From Halpernia sp048269545 (GTDB taxonomy: Bacteria; Bacteroidota; Bacteroidia; Flavobacteriales; Weeksellaceae): a stretch of DNA of 64,000 nucleotides. Positions 17,439 to 24,803 of the stretch are shown piece by piece; within the stretch, counting starts at the first letter, position 1, and each line of letters opens with the position of its first letter. The stretch is taken from the NCBI RefSeq assembly GCF_048269545.1, contig NZ_JBLXIJ010000008.1, positions 1-64,000 on the forward strand. The letters run 5' to 3'. The position numbers and the translations under genes were made by a program. A model generated the notes under the pieces. It was not told where the DNA came from, made no database searches, and saw nothing but the letters and a program-made list of their open reading frames with translations.

Positions 17439-18785
17439 ATGAAAAAAATAATATTTCTTGCCGTTGTAGGCTTTGCTCTTTTATCTTGTTCTATCCAAAA
17501 AAATAATACCGCAATGCAGTTACCAAATGAGTGGAAACACACCACAAATATTTACGAAGTTAATATTCGACAATACACTAAAGAAGGTACTTTTAACGCT
17601 TTTGCAAAAGAATTACCACGCCTAAAAAAAATGGGAGTCGGAACTTTGTGGTTTATGCCAATTACGCCAATTGCGCAGGAAAAGAAAAAAGGAAGTATGG
17701 GAAGTCAATACGCGGCTTCAGATTATACGTCCATTAATCCTGAATTTGGTACGATGCAAGATTTTAAAAATTTAGTTGATGAAGCGCACAAAATGGGATT
17801 TCACGTGATTATTGATTGGGTTGCAAATCATACCGGATGGGATCACGTTTGGACAAAAACGCATCCAGAATATTATTTACACGACGCGGATGGAAGTTTT
17901 CACATTGCAAGTGGAATGGACGATATTATTGAATTGGATTACAGCAAACCAGAGTTGCGAAAAGCCATGATTGATGCCATGAAATTTTGGGTAAATGAAA
18001 CAAACATCGATGGTTTCCGTTGCGATTTAGCAAGTTGGGTAGAAGTTGATTTTTGGCAACAAGCACGCCCAGAAGTTGAAAAAACAAAACCGCTTTTTTT
18101 CATTGGAGAATTTGATGAATTGGATAATCCAGAATATGGAAAAGTCTTTGACGCAAGTTATTCTTGGACTTGGATGCACAAAACAGAAGATTATTACAAG
18201 AAAAATTTACCACTTCAAGATTTGCGAGATTTATTGATGAAATATTCCGCGCTCGGCGATAATTCTATGAGAGCTTGGTTTACAAGTAATCACGACGAAA
18301 ATACTTGGAACGGAACAGAATATGAAAAATACGGCGTCATTGCAAAACCTTTAGCTGTTTTTTCAGCGACTTGGAATGGAATTCCGTTAATGTATTCCGG
18401 TCAAGAATTACCAAATATGAAACGTTTGGAATTTTTTGAAAAAGATCCAATCGAATGGAACGGAAAATACGAATTAGCCGATTTTTATAAAACTTTATTT
18501 GCTTTAAAATCATCTAATTCTGCTTTAAGAGGTGGCGATGCGAACGTTAAAACCTATTTCGTAAAAACATCTGCAGACGATAAAATTTTAGCTTACATTA
18601 GAAAGAATGGAAAAGATGAAGTTTTGGTTATTTTAAATTTATCCAAAGAAGCCGTCAATTTTACACTTGATGATGTTCAAGTTTCTGGTAATTTTAAAGA
18701 ATTATTTACCAAAGAAAATCGGGATTTCTCTACCAATAAATCTTTTGAAATGCTAGTTTCAGGTTATTCGGTTTATGTGAAATAA
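17439..18785 (+). CDS. GH13 alpha-amylase family lipoprotein
   Basis: This 448-residue alpha-glucan hydrolase or transglycosidase is exported as a lipoprotein: lipobox LLSC puts the acylated Cys at residue 17. The (beta/alpha)8 domain has all four GH13 regions: DWVANH (126-131), GFRCD with nucleophile Asp196, FIGEFD with acid/base Glu224, and FTSNHDE with Asp286. A short C-terminal beta domain follows (about 370-448). The reaction on alpha-1,4-glucans is known for the family; the exact substrate is not visible. It is monocistronic with a strong terminator and has no SusC/SusD neighbours, so it is not in a typical polysaccharide utilisation locus. Confidence 0.92.
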   Translation: MKKIIFLAVVGFALLSCSIQKNNTAMQLPNEWKHTTNIYEVNIRQYTKEGTFNAFAKELPRLKKMGVGTLWFMPITPIAQEKKKGSMGSQYAASDYTSINPEFGTMQDFKNLVDEAHKMGFHVIIDWVANHTGWDHVWTKTHPEYYLHDADGSFHIASGMDDIIELDYSKPELRKAMIDAMKFWVNETNIDGFRCDLASWVEVDFWQQARPEVEKTKPLFFIGEFDELDNPEYGKVFDASYSWTWMHKTEDYYKKNLPLQDLRDLLMKYSALGDNSMRAWFTSNHDENTWNGTEYEKYGVIAKPLAVFSATWNGIPLMYSGQELPNMKRLEFFEKDPIEWNGKYELADFYKTLFALKSSNSALRGGDANVKTYFVKTSADDKILAYIRKNGKDEVLVILNLSKEAVNFTLDDVQVSGNFKELFTKENRDFSTNKSFEMLVSGYSVYVK

Positions 18786-18805
18786 ATATTTTCAAGTAAT
18801 TATTT

Positions 18806-18840
18806 AAACCTTTCAAAAGCAAATTTGAAAGGTTTTTTTA
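18806..18840 (+). terminator. Terminator of the GH13 gene
   Basis: A perfect 11-bp stem (AACCTTTCAAA / TTTGAAAGGTT) with a 6-nt loop is followed by a T run. Confidence 0.9.
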
Positions 18841-18892
18841 AATTAATTATCTATTTTTGAATATGAAAAAACTTTAACCAAAAAACTTAACT

Positions 18893-19654
18893 ATGGAAGT
18901 TCACCATCATCCACACGTACCTCACCAAGAAAAAAAGTGGAAACAATATTTTTTGGAATTTCTAATGATTTTTCTCGCAGTAACAATGGGCTTTTTTGCC
19001 GAAGGACTTAGAGAAAGAATTTCGGAAAATAAACAAGAAAAAGAAATCATGCGAACGATGACGAAGGATTTAGCTGCAGATATAATAGCAATAAATGAAA
19101 CCTTGAAAGAAGAAAAGGAATATATAAAGACTTCAGATTCTTTAATTATGATTTTAGGAAAAACTAATCTTGACCAACAAGATATGAAAAAAGTGTATCG
19201 TTTAAGTCGTTTTAATATGTCTTATGATGCTGTGACTTTCAATAAAATTGCAATTTCAGAATTAAAAAGTAATGGCGGTGCAAAATTCATTAGAAATAAA
19301 AAGATATTAAAGTTAATTACAAATTATGATTTGAGATCGGATGAAGTTGTAATGCAAGGAAAAGCAGTTTCCGATTTTAGTATGAAAATAATTGATCAAT
19401 CAAATTCATTTTTTGATTATCGAAATTTCTCCAAAACGGGCACTATAGAATCTGGAATGAATAGAGAAAAATATGCAGGTAATTATCATTTTTTGAGGAA
19501 TGATCCGTTACAAATCAGACAGTTTTCAAATCTGATTTTTATGAAAGGAGCTATAATTGCTTCGTATAATAGAATGCTCGAAAACCAGAAAAAAGAGGCA
19601 ATTAAACTTCTAAAAGAAATAAAATTAGATTATAATATTAATGACAGAGAGTAA
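18893..19654 (+). CDS. Bacteroidetes membrane-anchored protein of unknown function (DUF6090-like)
   Basis: This 253-residue protein starts with a His-rich tail (MEVHHHPHVPHQ), then a basic stretch and one transmembrane helix (about 22-40) with the pattern EFLMIFLAVTMGFFAEGLRE. This pattern recurs in Bacteroidetes proteins that I associate with DUF6090. The rest is soluble, charged and mostly helical. The function is unknown. It stands alone between the GH13 terminator and a GreA-like gene. The His tail may bind metal ions, but nothing else supports this. Confidence 0.55.
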   Translation: MEVHHHPHVPHQEKKWKQYFLEFLMIFLAVTMGFFAEGLRERISENKQEKEIMRTMTKDLAADIIAINETLKEEKEYIKTSDSLIMILGKTNLDQQDMKKVYRLSRFNMSYDAVTFNKIAISELKSNGGAKFIRNKKILKLITNYDLRSDEVVMQGKAVSDFSMKIIDQSNSFFDYRNFSKTGTIESGMNREKYAGNYHFLRNDPLQIRQFSNLIFMKGAIIASYNRMLENQKKEAIKLLKEIKLDYNINDRE

Positions 19655-19728
19655 AATTTTTTATTTTTAAAACAAAATCAATTCCAACTTTAAAAAAAAC
19701 TTTTGAACCTTTTGTGGTTAAAAAAACA

Positions 19729-20169
19729 ATGAACAAACCCGAAATTTTAAAAATAATTCACGAAAAATTAGATTTAAAAATAAAAACTTTAGAAAATCTA
19801 ATCTCCGAAACGCGCGCTTCCAACAACGAAACCAAAAGTTCGATGGGCGATAAATATGAAACTACGCGCGAAATGGTGCAACAGGAAATTAACAATCTGC
19901 AGGTTCAGTTAAATGAAAATCTGAAAGCCAAAAATTCTTTAAAATTAATTCCAATTTCAATATCGGAAAAAGTAGGTTTTGGTTCGTTGGTTGAAACTTC
20001 AAATGGCTTATTTTATATTTCAGTTTCTCTGGGAAATACCGATTTTAATAATAAAAAAATATTTCTAATTTCACCTGAAAGCCCCTTAGCAAAAGCATTA
20101 ATTGACAAGAAGAAAGACGAAGATTTTTCGCTCAACAATTCAAAACAAACGATAAAAAATATTTGGTGA
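19729..20169 (+). CDS. GreA/GreB-like small protein (N-terminal coiled coil, GreA C-terminal-like fold)
   Basis: This 146-residue protein has an N-terminal helical hairpin (about 1-70) with the conserved segment SSMGDKYETTREMVQQEI, typical of GreA-like coiled coils. A beta-rich C-terminal domain ends in ISPESPLAKALIDKK, which resembles the GreA/Rnk C-terminal pattern SPxGxALxGKK. Related flavobacterial proteins are often labelled 3-oxoacyl-ACP synthase, which the sequence does not support. A role at RNA polymerase is inference. The start is the ATG at 19729; the upstream GTG at 19714 adds five residues without support. Confidence 0.55.
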   Translation: MNKPEILKIIHEKLDLKIKTLENLISETRASNNETKSSMGDKYETTREMVQQEINNLQVQLNENLKAKNSLKLIPISISEKVGFGSLVETSNGLFYISVSLGNTDFNNKKIFLISPESPLAKALIDKKKDEDFSLNNSKQTIKNIW

Positions 20170-20212
20170 AATTTCATTAAATAATAGTAGCCAAAAAATT
20201 ATAAAAATTTGG

Positions 20213-20220
20213 TAAATTTG
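20213..20220 (+). promoter_or_regulatory. -7 element of thyA
   Basis: TAAATTTG lies 67 nt upstream of the thyA ATG. There is no good -33 TTG. Confidence 0.35.
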
Positions 20221-20287
20221 AAAACTGTTCTTTTTTGTGAAGTATAATTTTCAAATTAAAACATTAACACATTTTCAAATTAATTCA

Positions 20288-21082
20288 ATGCAAAATTACC
20301 TCGATCTTCTTCAATATATAAAAGAAAATGGAACCGACAAAACAGACCGCACCGGAACGGGAACGCGAAGCATTTTTGGTTATCAATTGCGTTACGATTT
20401 ATCTAAAGGTTTCCCTTTGGTGACGACAAAAAAGGTGCATTTAAAATCAATTATTTATGAATTATTATGGTTTTTAAAAGGCGATACAAACACAAAATAT
20501 TTAACCGAAAACGGCGTTTCAATTTGGAATGAATGGGCAGATGAAAACGGCGATCTCGGTCCAGTTTACGGCGCACAATGGCGAAGTTGGGAAGGTGCAA
20601 ATGGAAAAGTAATCGATCAAATTTCTGAAGTAATCGATCAAATTAAAAAAAATCCAGATTCCCGAAGATTAATTGTTTCCGCGTGGAATGTTTCTGAAAT
20701 TCCAAATATGGCTTTAGCGCCGTGTCACGCATTGTTTCAGTTTTATGTAGCCGATGGAAAATTATCACTGCAATTGTATCAAAGAAGCGCAGATGTTTTT
20801 TTGGGCGTTCCGTTTAATATTGCGAGTTACGCTTTGCTTTTAATGATGGTTGCTCAAGTTTGTGATTTAAAAGTCGGCGATTATGTGCACACTTTCGGCG
20901 ATGTTCATATTTATAATAATCATTTTGAGCAAGTTGAAAAACAACTTTCACGTACGCCAAAAGAATTGCCGACAATGAAATTAAACCCAGAAATTAAAGA
21001 TATTTTTGATTTCGATTTTGGAGATTTCACTTTAGAAAATTACAATCCAGAACCGGGAATTAAAGCGCCGGTTGCGATTTGA
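20288..21082 (+). CDS. thyA: Thymidylate synthase
   Basis: This 264-residue enzyme converts dUMP to dTMP using methylene-tetrahydrofolate. Its length equals E. coli ThyA, and the nucleophile Cys146 in LAPCHALFQ occupies the same number. The folate/phosphate residues RTGTGT (21-26), SRR (125-127) and HIYNNH are present, as is the C-terminal KAPVAI that closes the active site. I start at the ATG at 20288; an upstream in-frame GTG would add 17 residues not found in the family. The last codons and about 20 nt beyond the stop are duplicated 685 bp downstream, after a toxin-antitoxin pair. Confidence 0.97.
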   Translation: MQNYLDLLQYIKENGTDKTDRTGTGTRSIFGYQLRYDLSKGFPLVTTKKVHLKSIIYELLWFLKGDTNTKYLTENGVSIWNEWADENGDLGPVYGAQWRSWEGANGKVIDQISEVIDQIKKNPDSRRLIVSAWNVSEIPNMALAPCHALFQFYVADGKLSLQLYQRSADVFLGVPFNIASYALLLMMVAQVCDLKVGDYVHTFGDVHIYNNHFEQVEKQLSRTPKELPTMKLNPEIKDIFDFDFGDFTLENYNPEPGIKAPVAI

Positions 21083-21100
21083 TTTACTTCGACAAAGTTT
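21062..21100 (+). repeat. Direct repeat, copy 1 (thyA 3' end)
   Basis: These 39 bp cover the last six thyA codons (K-A-P-V-A-I), the TGA stop and about 18 nt beyond. They match copy 2 (21747-21785) at 36 of 39 positions by direct reading. Confidence 0.9.
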
Positions 21101-21112
21101 CAAATTAATTAC

Positions 21113-21120
21113 TAACTTTG
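21113..21120 (+). promoter_or_regulatory. -7 element of the toxin-antitoxin operon
   Basis: TAACTTTG lies between the first direct repeat and the antitoxin ATG (14-nt gap). It is inside the duplicated unit, so the cassette carries its own promoter. No -33 TTG is evident; TTC at 21088-21090 is the nearest candidate. Confidence 0.4.
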
Positions 21121-21134
21121 ATAAAAATTCAGAT

Positions 21135-21374
21135 ATGGAACTTACTGTAACATTAGAAGATAAAGCGGATATCTCTTTTTTGAAAAAAATGCTTTTGCAA
21201 TTAAAAGGAGTAAAAAGTGTTGAAATTTCAGAAGAAGAAACAAATTCTTGGAAAGAAATCGAGAGTTCTGACGTTTTAAAAAAAGTTTTAAATCAAAGTC
21301 AAAGTGATTTTGAAGAAGGACGATTCAAAGAATATTCAGAAGAATTGATGGATTCAATTTTCAATAAAAAATGA
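21135..21374 (+). CDS. Putative type II antitoxin
   Basis: This 79-residue acidic protein begins MELTVTLEDK and ends in a charged tail (FKEYSEELMDSIFNKK). It overlaps the downstream toxin gene by 4 nt (ATGA), the usual arrangement for type II toxin-antitoxin operons. Small acidic antitoxins with this layout (short N-terminal strand region, helices, C-terminal toxin-binding tail) accompany RelE/ParE toxins in Bacteroidetes. The DNA-binding fold is not obvious. I chose the ATG at 21135; an upstream frame reaching into thyA would begin inside the direct repeat. Confidence 0.7.
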   Translation: MELTVTLEDKADISFLKKMLLQLKGVKSVEISEEETNSWKEIESSDVLKKVLNQSQSDFEEGRFKEYSEELMDSIFNKK

Positions 21375-21679
21375 AAATTATTTTTACGGATACGGCTTTG
21401 AATTCATTGGAAGAAATTACTGATTTTGTTCGACGAAGATGGACGAATAAAGAATTGACCATTTTAAGAAATGATATTAAAAAGTTTAAACAAAATTTAA
21501 ATGATGGGATTTTTCAACATCAAACATTAATGGGTTTTCCTAATTTACGTTTTACACTTATCGGAAAAAAGCAAGTAAAATTGATTTATGAATTTATTAG
21601 TGAGGATATTATTATTAAACTTTTCTGGCATTGCAAACAAGACCCAAAAAAATTAATCGAACTTTTAAATAAAAATTGA
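21371..21679 (+). CDS. RelE/ParE family toxin
   Basis: This 102-residue protein has the RelE/ParE fold pattern: an N-terminal strand (MKIIFTDTAL), two helices (residues 12-48), and a C-terminal beta sheet with LRFTLIGKKQVKLIYEF and IKLFWHCKQDPKKL. The terminal W-H-C-x-Q-D-P-x-K-L motif is shared by many Bacteroidetes RelE/ParE toxins. The family includes ribosome-dependent RNases and gyrase poisons; the sequence does not decide which. It is translationally coupled to its antitoxin and lies inside the thyA-end direct repeats. Confidence 0.8.
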   Translation: MKIIFTDTALNSLEEITDFVRRRWTNKELTILRNDIKKFKQNLNDGIFQHQTLMGFPNLRFTLIGKKQVKLIYEFISEDIIIKLFWHCKQDPKKLIELLNKN

Positions 21680-21746
21680 TTTTAGAAAAGCCTTTTTTTT
21701 TTTGGTATATTTTTCTAAATTCTTAAACTGCACTTGTCGTTGAATA

Positions 21747-21785
21747 AAAGCGCCGGTTGCGATTTAATTTACTTCATCAAAGTTT
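21747..21785 (+). repeat. Direct repeat, copy 2 (orphan thyA 3' end)
   Basis: The sequence again encodes K-A-P-V-A-I and a stop (TAA), but no thyA body precedes it. The mismatches to copy 1 lie at 21766, 21776 and 21777. Confidence 0.9.
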
Positions 21786-21864
21786 GAAAATCAGGATTTT
21801 TTTTATTTAATTTTTAACAAACGTCTTGAAATTTACACTAATAAGATAAATTAAGAACTTTTTA

Positions 21865-24372
21865 ATGAAAAAATTAACCATCGCCGTCTTTTTCTTGGCT
21901 GCTTTTTTCTCAGGAAATCTCATAAATGCACAAACCGACACGTCTGGAACAACCGTTTACAGACAAACGCACACGAAACATACAGAACTGAAACACACCA
22001 AATTGAAAGTCAGTTTTGATTTTCAAAAACAGCAAATGGCAGGCGAAGAATGGCTCACTGCAAGTCCGTATTTTTACCCGACAGATTCCTTGGTTTTAGA
22101 CGCAAAAGGAATGTTGATTCACGAAGTTTCATTATCTGAAAATGGGAAAAACAAAACTTTAAAATATGATTATAGCAATGATATTTTAAAAATTAATTTA
22201 GATAAAACCTATAACAGAAATCAGGTTTACACAGTTTACATTAAATATACAGCGCGTCCAAATGAAGTAAAAGACGGCGGAAGTGCTGCAATTACGGACA
22301 ATAAAGGTCTGTATTTCATCAATCCAGACGGAAAAGATCCAGATAAACCAACTCAAATTTGGACACAAGGTGAAACAGAATCGTCTTCTGCGTGGTTTCC
22401 AACAATTGATAAACCAAATCAAAAAACAACAGAGGAAATTTACATGACGGTTCCTTCAAAATATGTAACGCTTTCCAATGGCGTTTTAAAAGATTCCAAA
22501 GACGAAGGAAATAATTTGAGAACCGATCATTGGGTAATGGATAAACGCCATTCTACCTATTTATTTTTCATGGGAATCGGACCATTTGTTGTGGTAAAAG
22601 ACAAGTGGAAAGATATTCCTGTCGATTATTATGTAGAAAAAGAATATGAGCCTTTCGCAAAAGGGATTTTTGGAAACACGCCGGAAATGATCGATTTCTT
22701 TTCCACAAAATTAAATTATCCTTATCCGTGGAATAAATATTCCCAAATGGTCGGTCGCGATTATGTTTCTGGCGCAATGGAAAATACAACTGCAACACTT
22801 CACGGCGAAGGCGCTTACCAAAAAACAGGAGATTTAATTGATGAAAATACTTGGGAAAATACAATTGCACACGAACTTTTTCACCAATGGTTTGGTGATT
22901 TAGTAACTGCAGAAAGTTGGAGTAATATCACGGTGAACGAAAGTTTTGCCAATTATTCTGAATATTTGTGGCAAGAACACAAGTACGGAAAAGATGCAGC
23001 AGATTATCATATTATGAATGAAATCAAAGGATATGAAGCTAATCAGAAAAATGAATCTAAAGATTTAGTACGTTTTAAATATGATTCGCGCGAAGATGTT
23101 TTTGATGCAGTTTCATACAACAAAGGCGGTGGAATTTTAAACATGTTGCGTCGATATTTAGGTGATGATGCATTTTTCGCTGGATTAAATGATTACTTAA
23201 AAACCAACGCTTACGGAAATGGAGAAGCACAACAATTGCGTTTATCATTAGAGAAAGTTTCTGGAAAAGATCTAAACTGGTTTTTCAACCAATGGTATTA
23301 TGGAAGTGGAAATCCAAAATTAACTTACACTTATAATTACGAACCAGTTAAAAAAGAAGTGACGGTTTCCATCGCACAAACACAAAATAATTTATTTCAA
23401 TTCCCTTTGGATATTGATGTTTTTGTAAATGGTGTTGCAAATAGAGAAACAGTTTGGGTAAATGCGAAAGCTAAAAATTCTTTCACTTTTTCTGCTGCAA
23501 AAAACCCAGATTTAATCAATTTAAATCCAGACGGCGTAATTATTTCTGAAATTACCGAAAACAAAACATCAGAACAATATTTAATGCAATTTAATGGGTC
23601 CAAAGATTTTAAAGCAAAATATTTAGCTGTAGAAGATGCTGCAAAAAATGCAGATAAAAATCCCACAGCGCTGAAAACTTTAGTTGCTGCTCTAAAAGAT
23701 TCATTTTTTAGATTAAAAATTCAGGCTTTGAATGCTTTGGATTTATCGAAAACCGATCAATCAAAAATGGCATTGAGCGAAGTTGAAAAATTAGCACAAA
23801 ATGATTCGAAAACATTAGTTCAAGCGGCAGCAATTTCTGCCTTGGTGAAAACTAAAAATGTAAAATATTTGCCTTGGTTTGAGAAAAATATGTCCGCTAT
23901 TTCTAATGCTGTAAAAGCCAGTTCTCTCGCAGGAATCGCGGCTTTAGATCCAGAAAAAGCAGCTAATTTAGCTGAAAAAATGGATCTTTCCTCAGTTTCT
24001 GAAGATTTAATGATGACTTTGCTTCCGACAATTGTGGATAAAAAAATTACTTCTCAAATGCCTGCAATTGGAAGTTTGGTCGCATTTTATCCGTTCTTAA
24101 AATTTCAAAAGCCAGAATTAGGCGCAAAAGCGGAAGAAGGTTTCAACTGGATTATGACTTCGGATAACACAAAAGCCACACATAATATTACTAAAGTTTT
24201 GATGCAGGCAAAAGGTCAAGTGGAAGCGAATCCGCAAGCTAAAATGCTTATTGTTCAAATGTTGAAAAGCGGCTTAGATAAAAAAACGGAAGCTTTAAAA
24301 GCCAATCCTTTTAGTGCAAGTTTAAAAGCCCAAGTCGAAGATTTAAACAAAACAATTGAAGCTTATAAATAA
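21865..24372 (+). CDS. M1 family aminopeptidase (exported)
   Basis: This 835-residue zinc aminopeptidase has a signal peptide (about 1-23, NAQ at the cleavage site). The substrate-binding GAMEN motif is at 303-307, the zinc motif HELFH at 336-340, and the third ligand Glu359 in NESFANYSEY lies 18 residues after the second His, exactly as in M1 enzymes. The N-terminal beta domain precedes it. The C-terminal about 280 residues form alanine/leucine-rich helices resembling HEAT repeats. It removes N-terminal residues from peptides, probably in the periplasm. It is monocistronic, followed directly by palindromic repeat copy B. Confidence 0.92.
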   Translation: MKKLTIAVFFLAAFFSGNLINAQTDTSGTTVYRQTHTKHTELKHTKLKVSFDFQKQQMAGEEWLTASPYFYPTDSLVLDAKGMLIHEVSLSENGKNKTLKYDYSNDILKINLDKTYNRNQVYTVYIKYTARPNEVKDGGSAAITDNKGLYFINPDGKDPDKPTQIWTQGETESSSAWFPTIDKPNQKTTEEIYMTVPSKYVTLSNGVLKDSKDEGNNLRTDHWVMDKRHSTYLFFMGIGPFVVVKDKWKDIPVDYYVEKEYEPFAKGIFGNTPEMIDFFSTKLNYPYPWNKYSQMVGRDYVSGAMENTTATLHGEGAYQKTGDLIDENTWENTIAHELFHQWFGDLVTAESWSNITVNESFANYSEYLWQEHKYGKDAADYHIMNEIKGYEANQKNESKDLVRFKYDSREDVFDAVSYNKGGGILNMLRRYLGDDAFFAGLNDYLKTNAYGNGEAQQLRLSLEKVSGKDLNWFFNQWYYGSGNPKLTYTYNYEPVKKEVTVSIAQTQNNLFQFPLDIDVFVNGVANRETVWVNAKAKNSFTFSAAKNPDLINLNPDGVIISEITENKTSEQYLMQFNGSKDFKAKYLAVEDAAKNADKNPTALKTLVAALKDSFFRLKIQALNALDLSKTDQSKMALSEVEKLAQNDSKTLVQAAAISALVKTKNVKYLPWFEKNMSAISNAVKASSLAGIAALDPEKAANLAEKMDLSSVSEDLMMTLLPTIVDKKITSQMPAIGSLVAFYPFLKFQKPELGAKAEEGFNWIMTSDNTKATHNITKVLMQAKGQVEANPQAKMLIVQMLKSGLDKKTEALKANPFSASLKAQVEDLNKTIEAYK

Positions 24373-24380
24373 TTTTTTTT

Positions 24381-24507
24381 GAAGCAAGACGGTTTCGCTT
24401 TTTTTGAAGTTGAGTCCCGTTTTCCGTTCCAATTTTTTTTAAAAATAAAACGTGCCTTTTCTGCACGTTTTATTTTTAAAAAAAGATTTCCACTTCAACC
24501 GGGGCTA
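24381..24507 (+). repeat. Palindromic intergenic repeat, copy B (with terminator-like stem)
   Basis: The borders match copy A (GAAGCAAGACG at the start, CGGGGCTA at the end), as do the inner direct repeats TTTCCGTTCCAAT (24421-24433) and TTTCCACTTCAAC (24487-24499). Between them is a perfect 22-bp inverted repeat (arms 24434-24455 and 24463-24484, loop of 7) that can form a very stable hairpin. It begins 9 nt after the aminopeptidase stop, so it probably ends that transcript. Confidence 0.8.
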
Positions 24508-24556
24508 AAAATTCCGCCTATCGATATTACGAAATGAAGCGCTCTCGATAAATTAT

Positions 24557-24593
24557 CCTTGTCAAGGTTTTAAACCTTAACAAGGTTTTTTTT
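24557..24593 (+). terminator. Hairpin with T8 tail (CCTTGT...ACAAGG)
   Basis: CCTTGT(c)AAGGTTT pairs with AAACCTT(a)ACAAGG and is followed by eight T. It looks like a second terminator or a dispersed hairpin relic. The rest of the 24373-24803 gap is AT-rich and shows no ORF. Confidence 0.6.
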
Positions 24594-24776
24594 ACCATTT
24601 ATTTTTATTTTTTTTTCAAAATTTGACGAAGTCAAAAAACTGTTTTGCACTTTTCTAAAACATTATTAATCACTTTAATATTTCTAAAATCTTTTGTGAC
24701 TTTTGTGGTTTAATTATTTCGCTAGCGAACATTATTTTTTCTGTATAAATCATCACTACTTTAAAAATCTTATTTT

Positions 24777-24784
24777 TATCTTTG
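24777..24784 (+). promoter_or_regulatory. -7 element of the HMG-CoA synthase gene
   Basis: TATCTTTG lies 19 nt upstream of the ATG at 24804. No -33 TTG is seen at normal spacing. Confidence 0.4.
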
Positions 24785-24803
24785 ATTTAAATTAAAGAAG
24801 ACG

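Larger units (their letters stand above)
21062..21785 (+). mobile_element. Putative 685-bp toxin-antitoxin cassette inserted at the thyA 3' end
   Basis: Two 39-bp direct repeats flank a -7 box, an antitoxin gene and a RelE/ParE-like toxin gene. Each repeat encodes the ThyA C-terminus followed by a stop (TGA in copy 1, TAA in copy 2), so the thyA frame stays intact on insertion or loss. This is the pattern expected of an element that carries a copy of its target gene end. No recombinase is present, so mobility would need help in trans or homologous recombination between repeats. The mobile nature is inference; the duplication is seen directly. Confidence 0.6.

Noticed and set aside
20237..20287. 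GTG-start extension of ThyA
   Set aside because: The ThyA body starting at 20288 is exactly 264 residues like E. coli ThyA, and the extension has no homology pattern.
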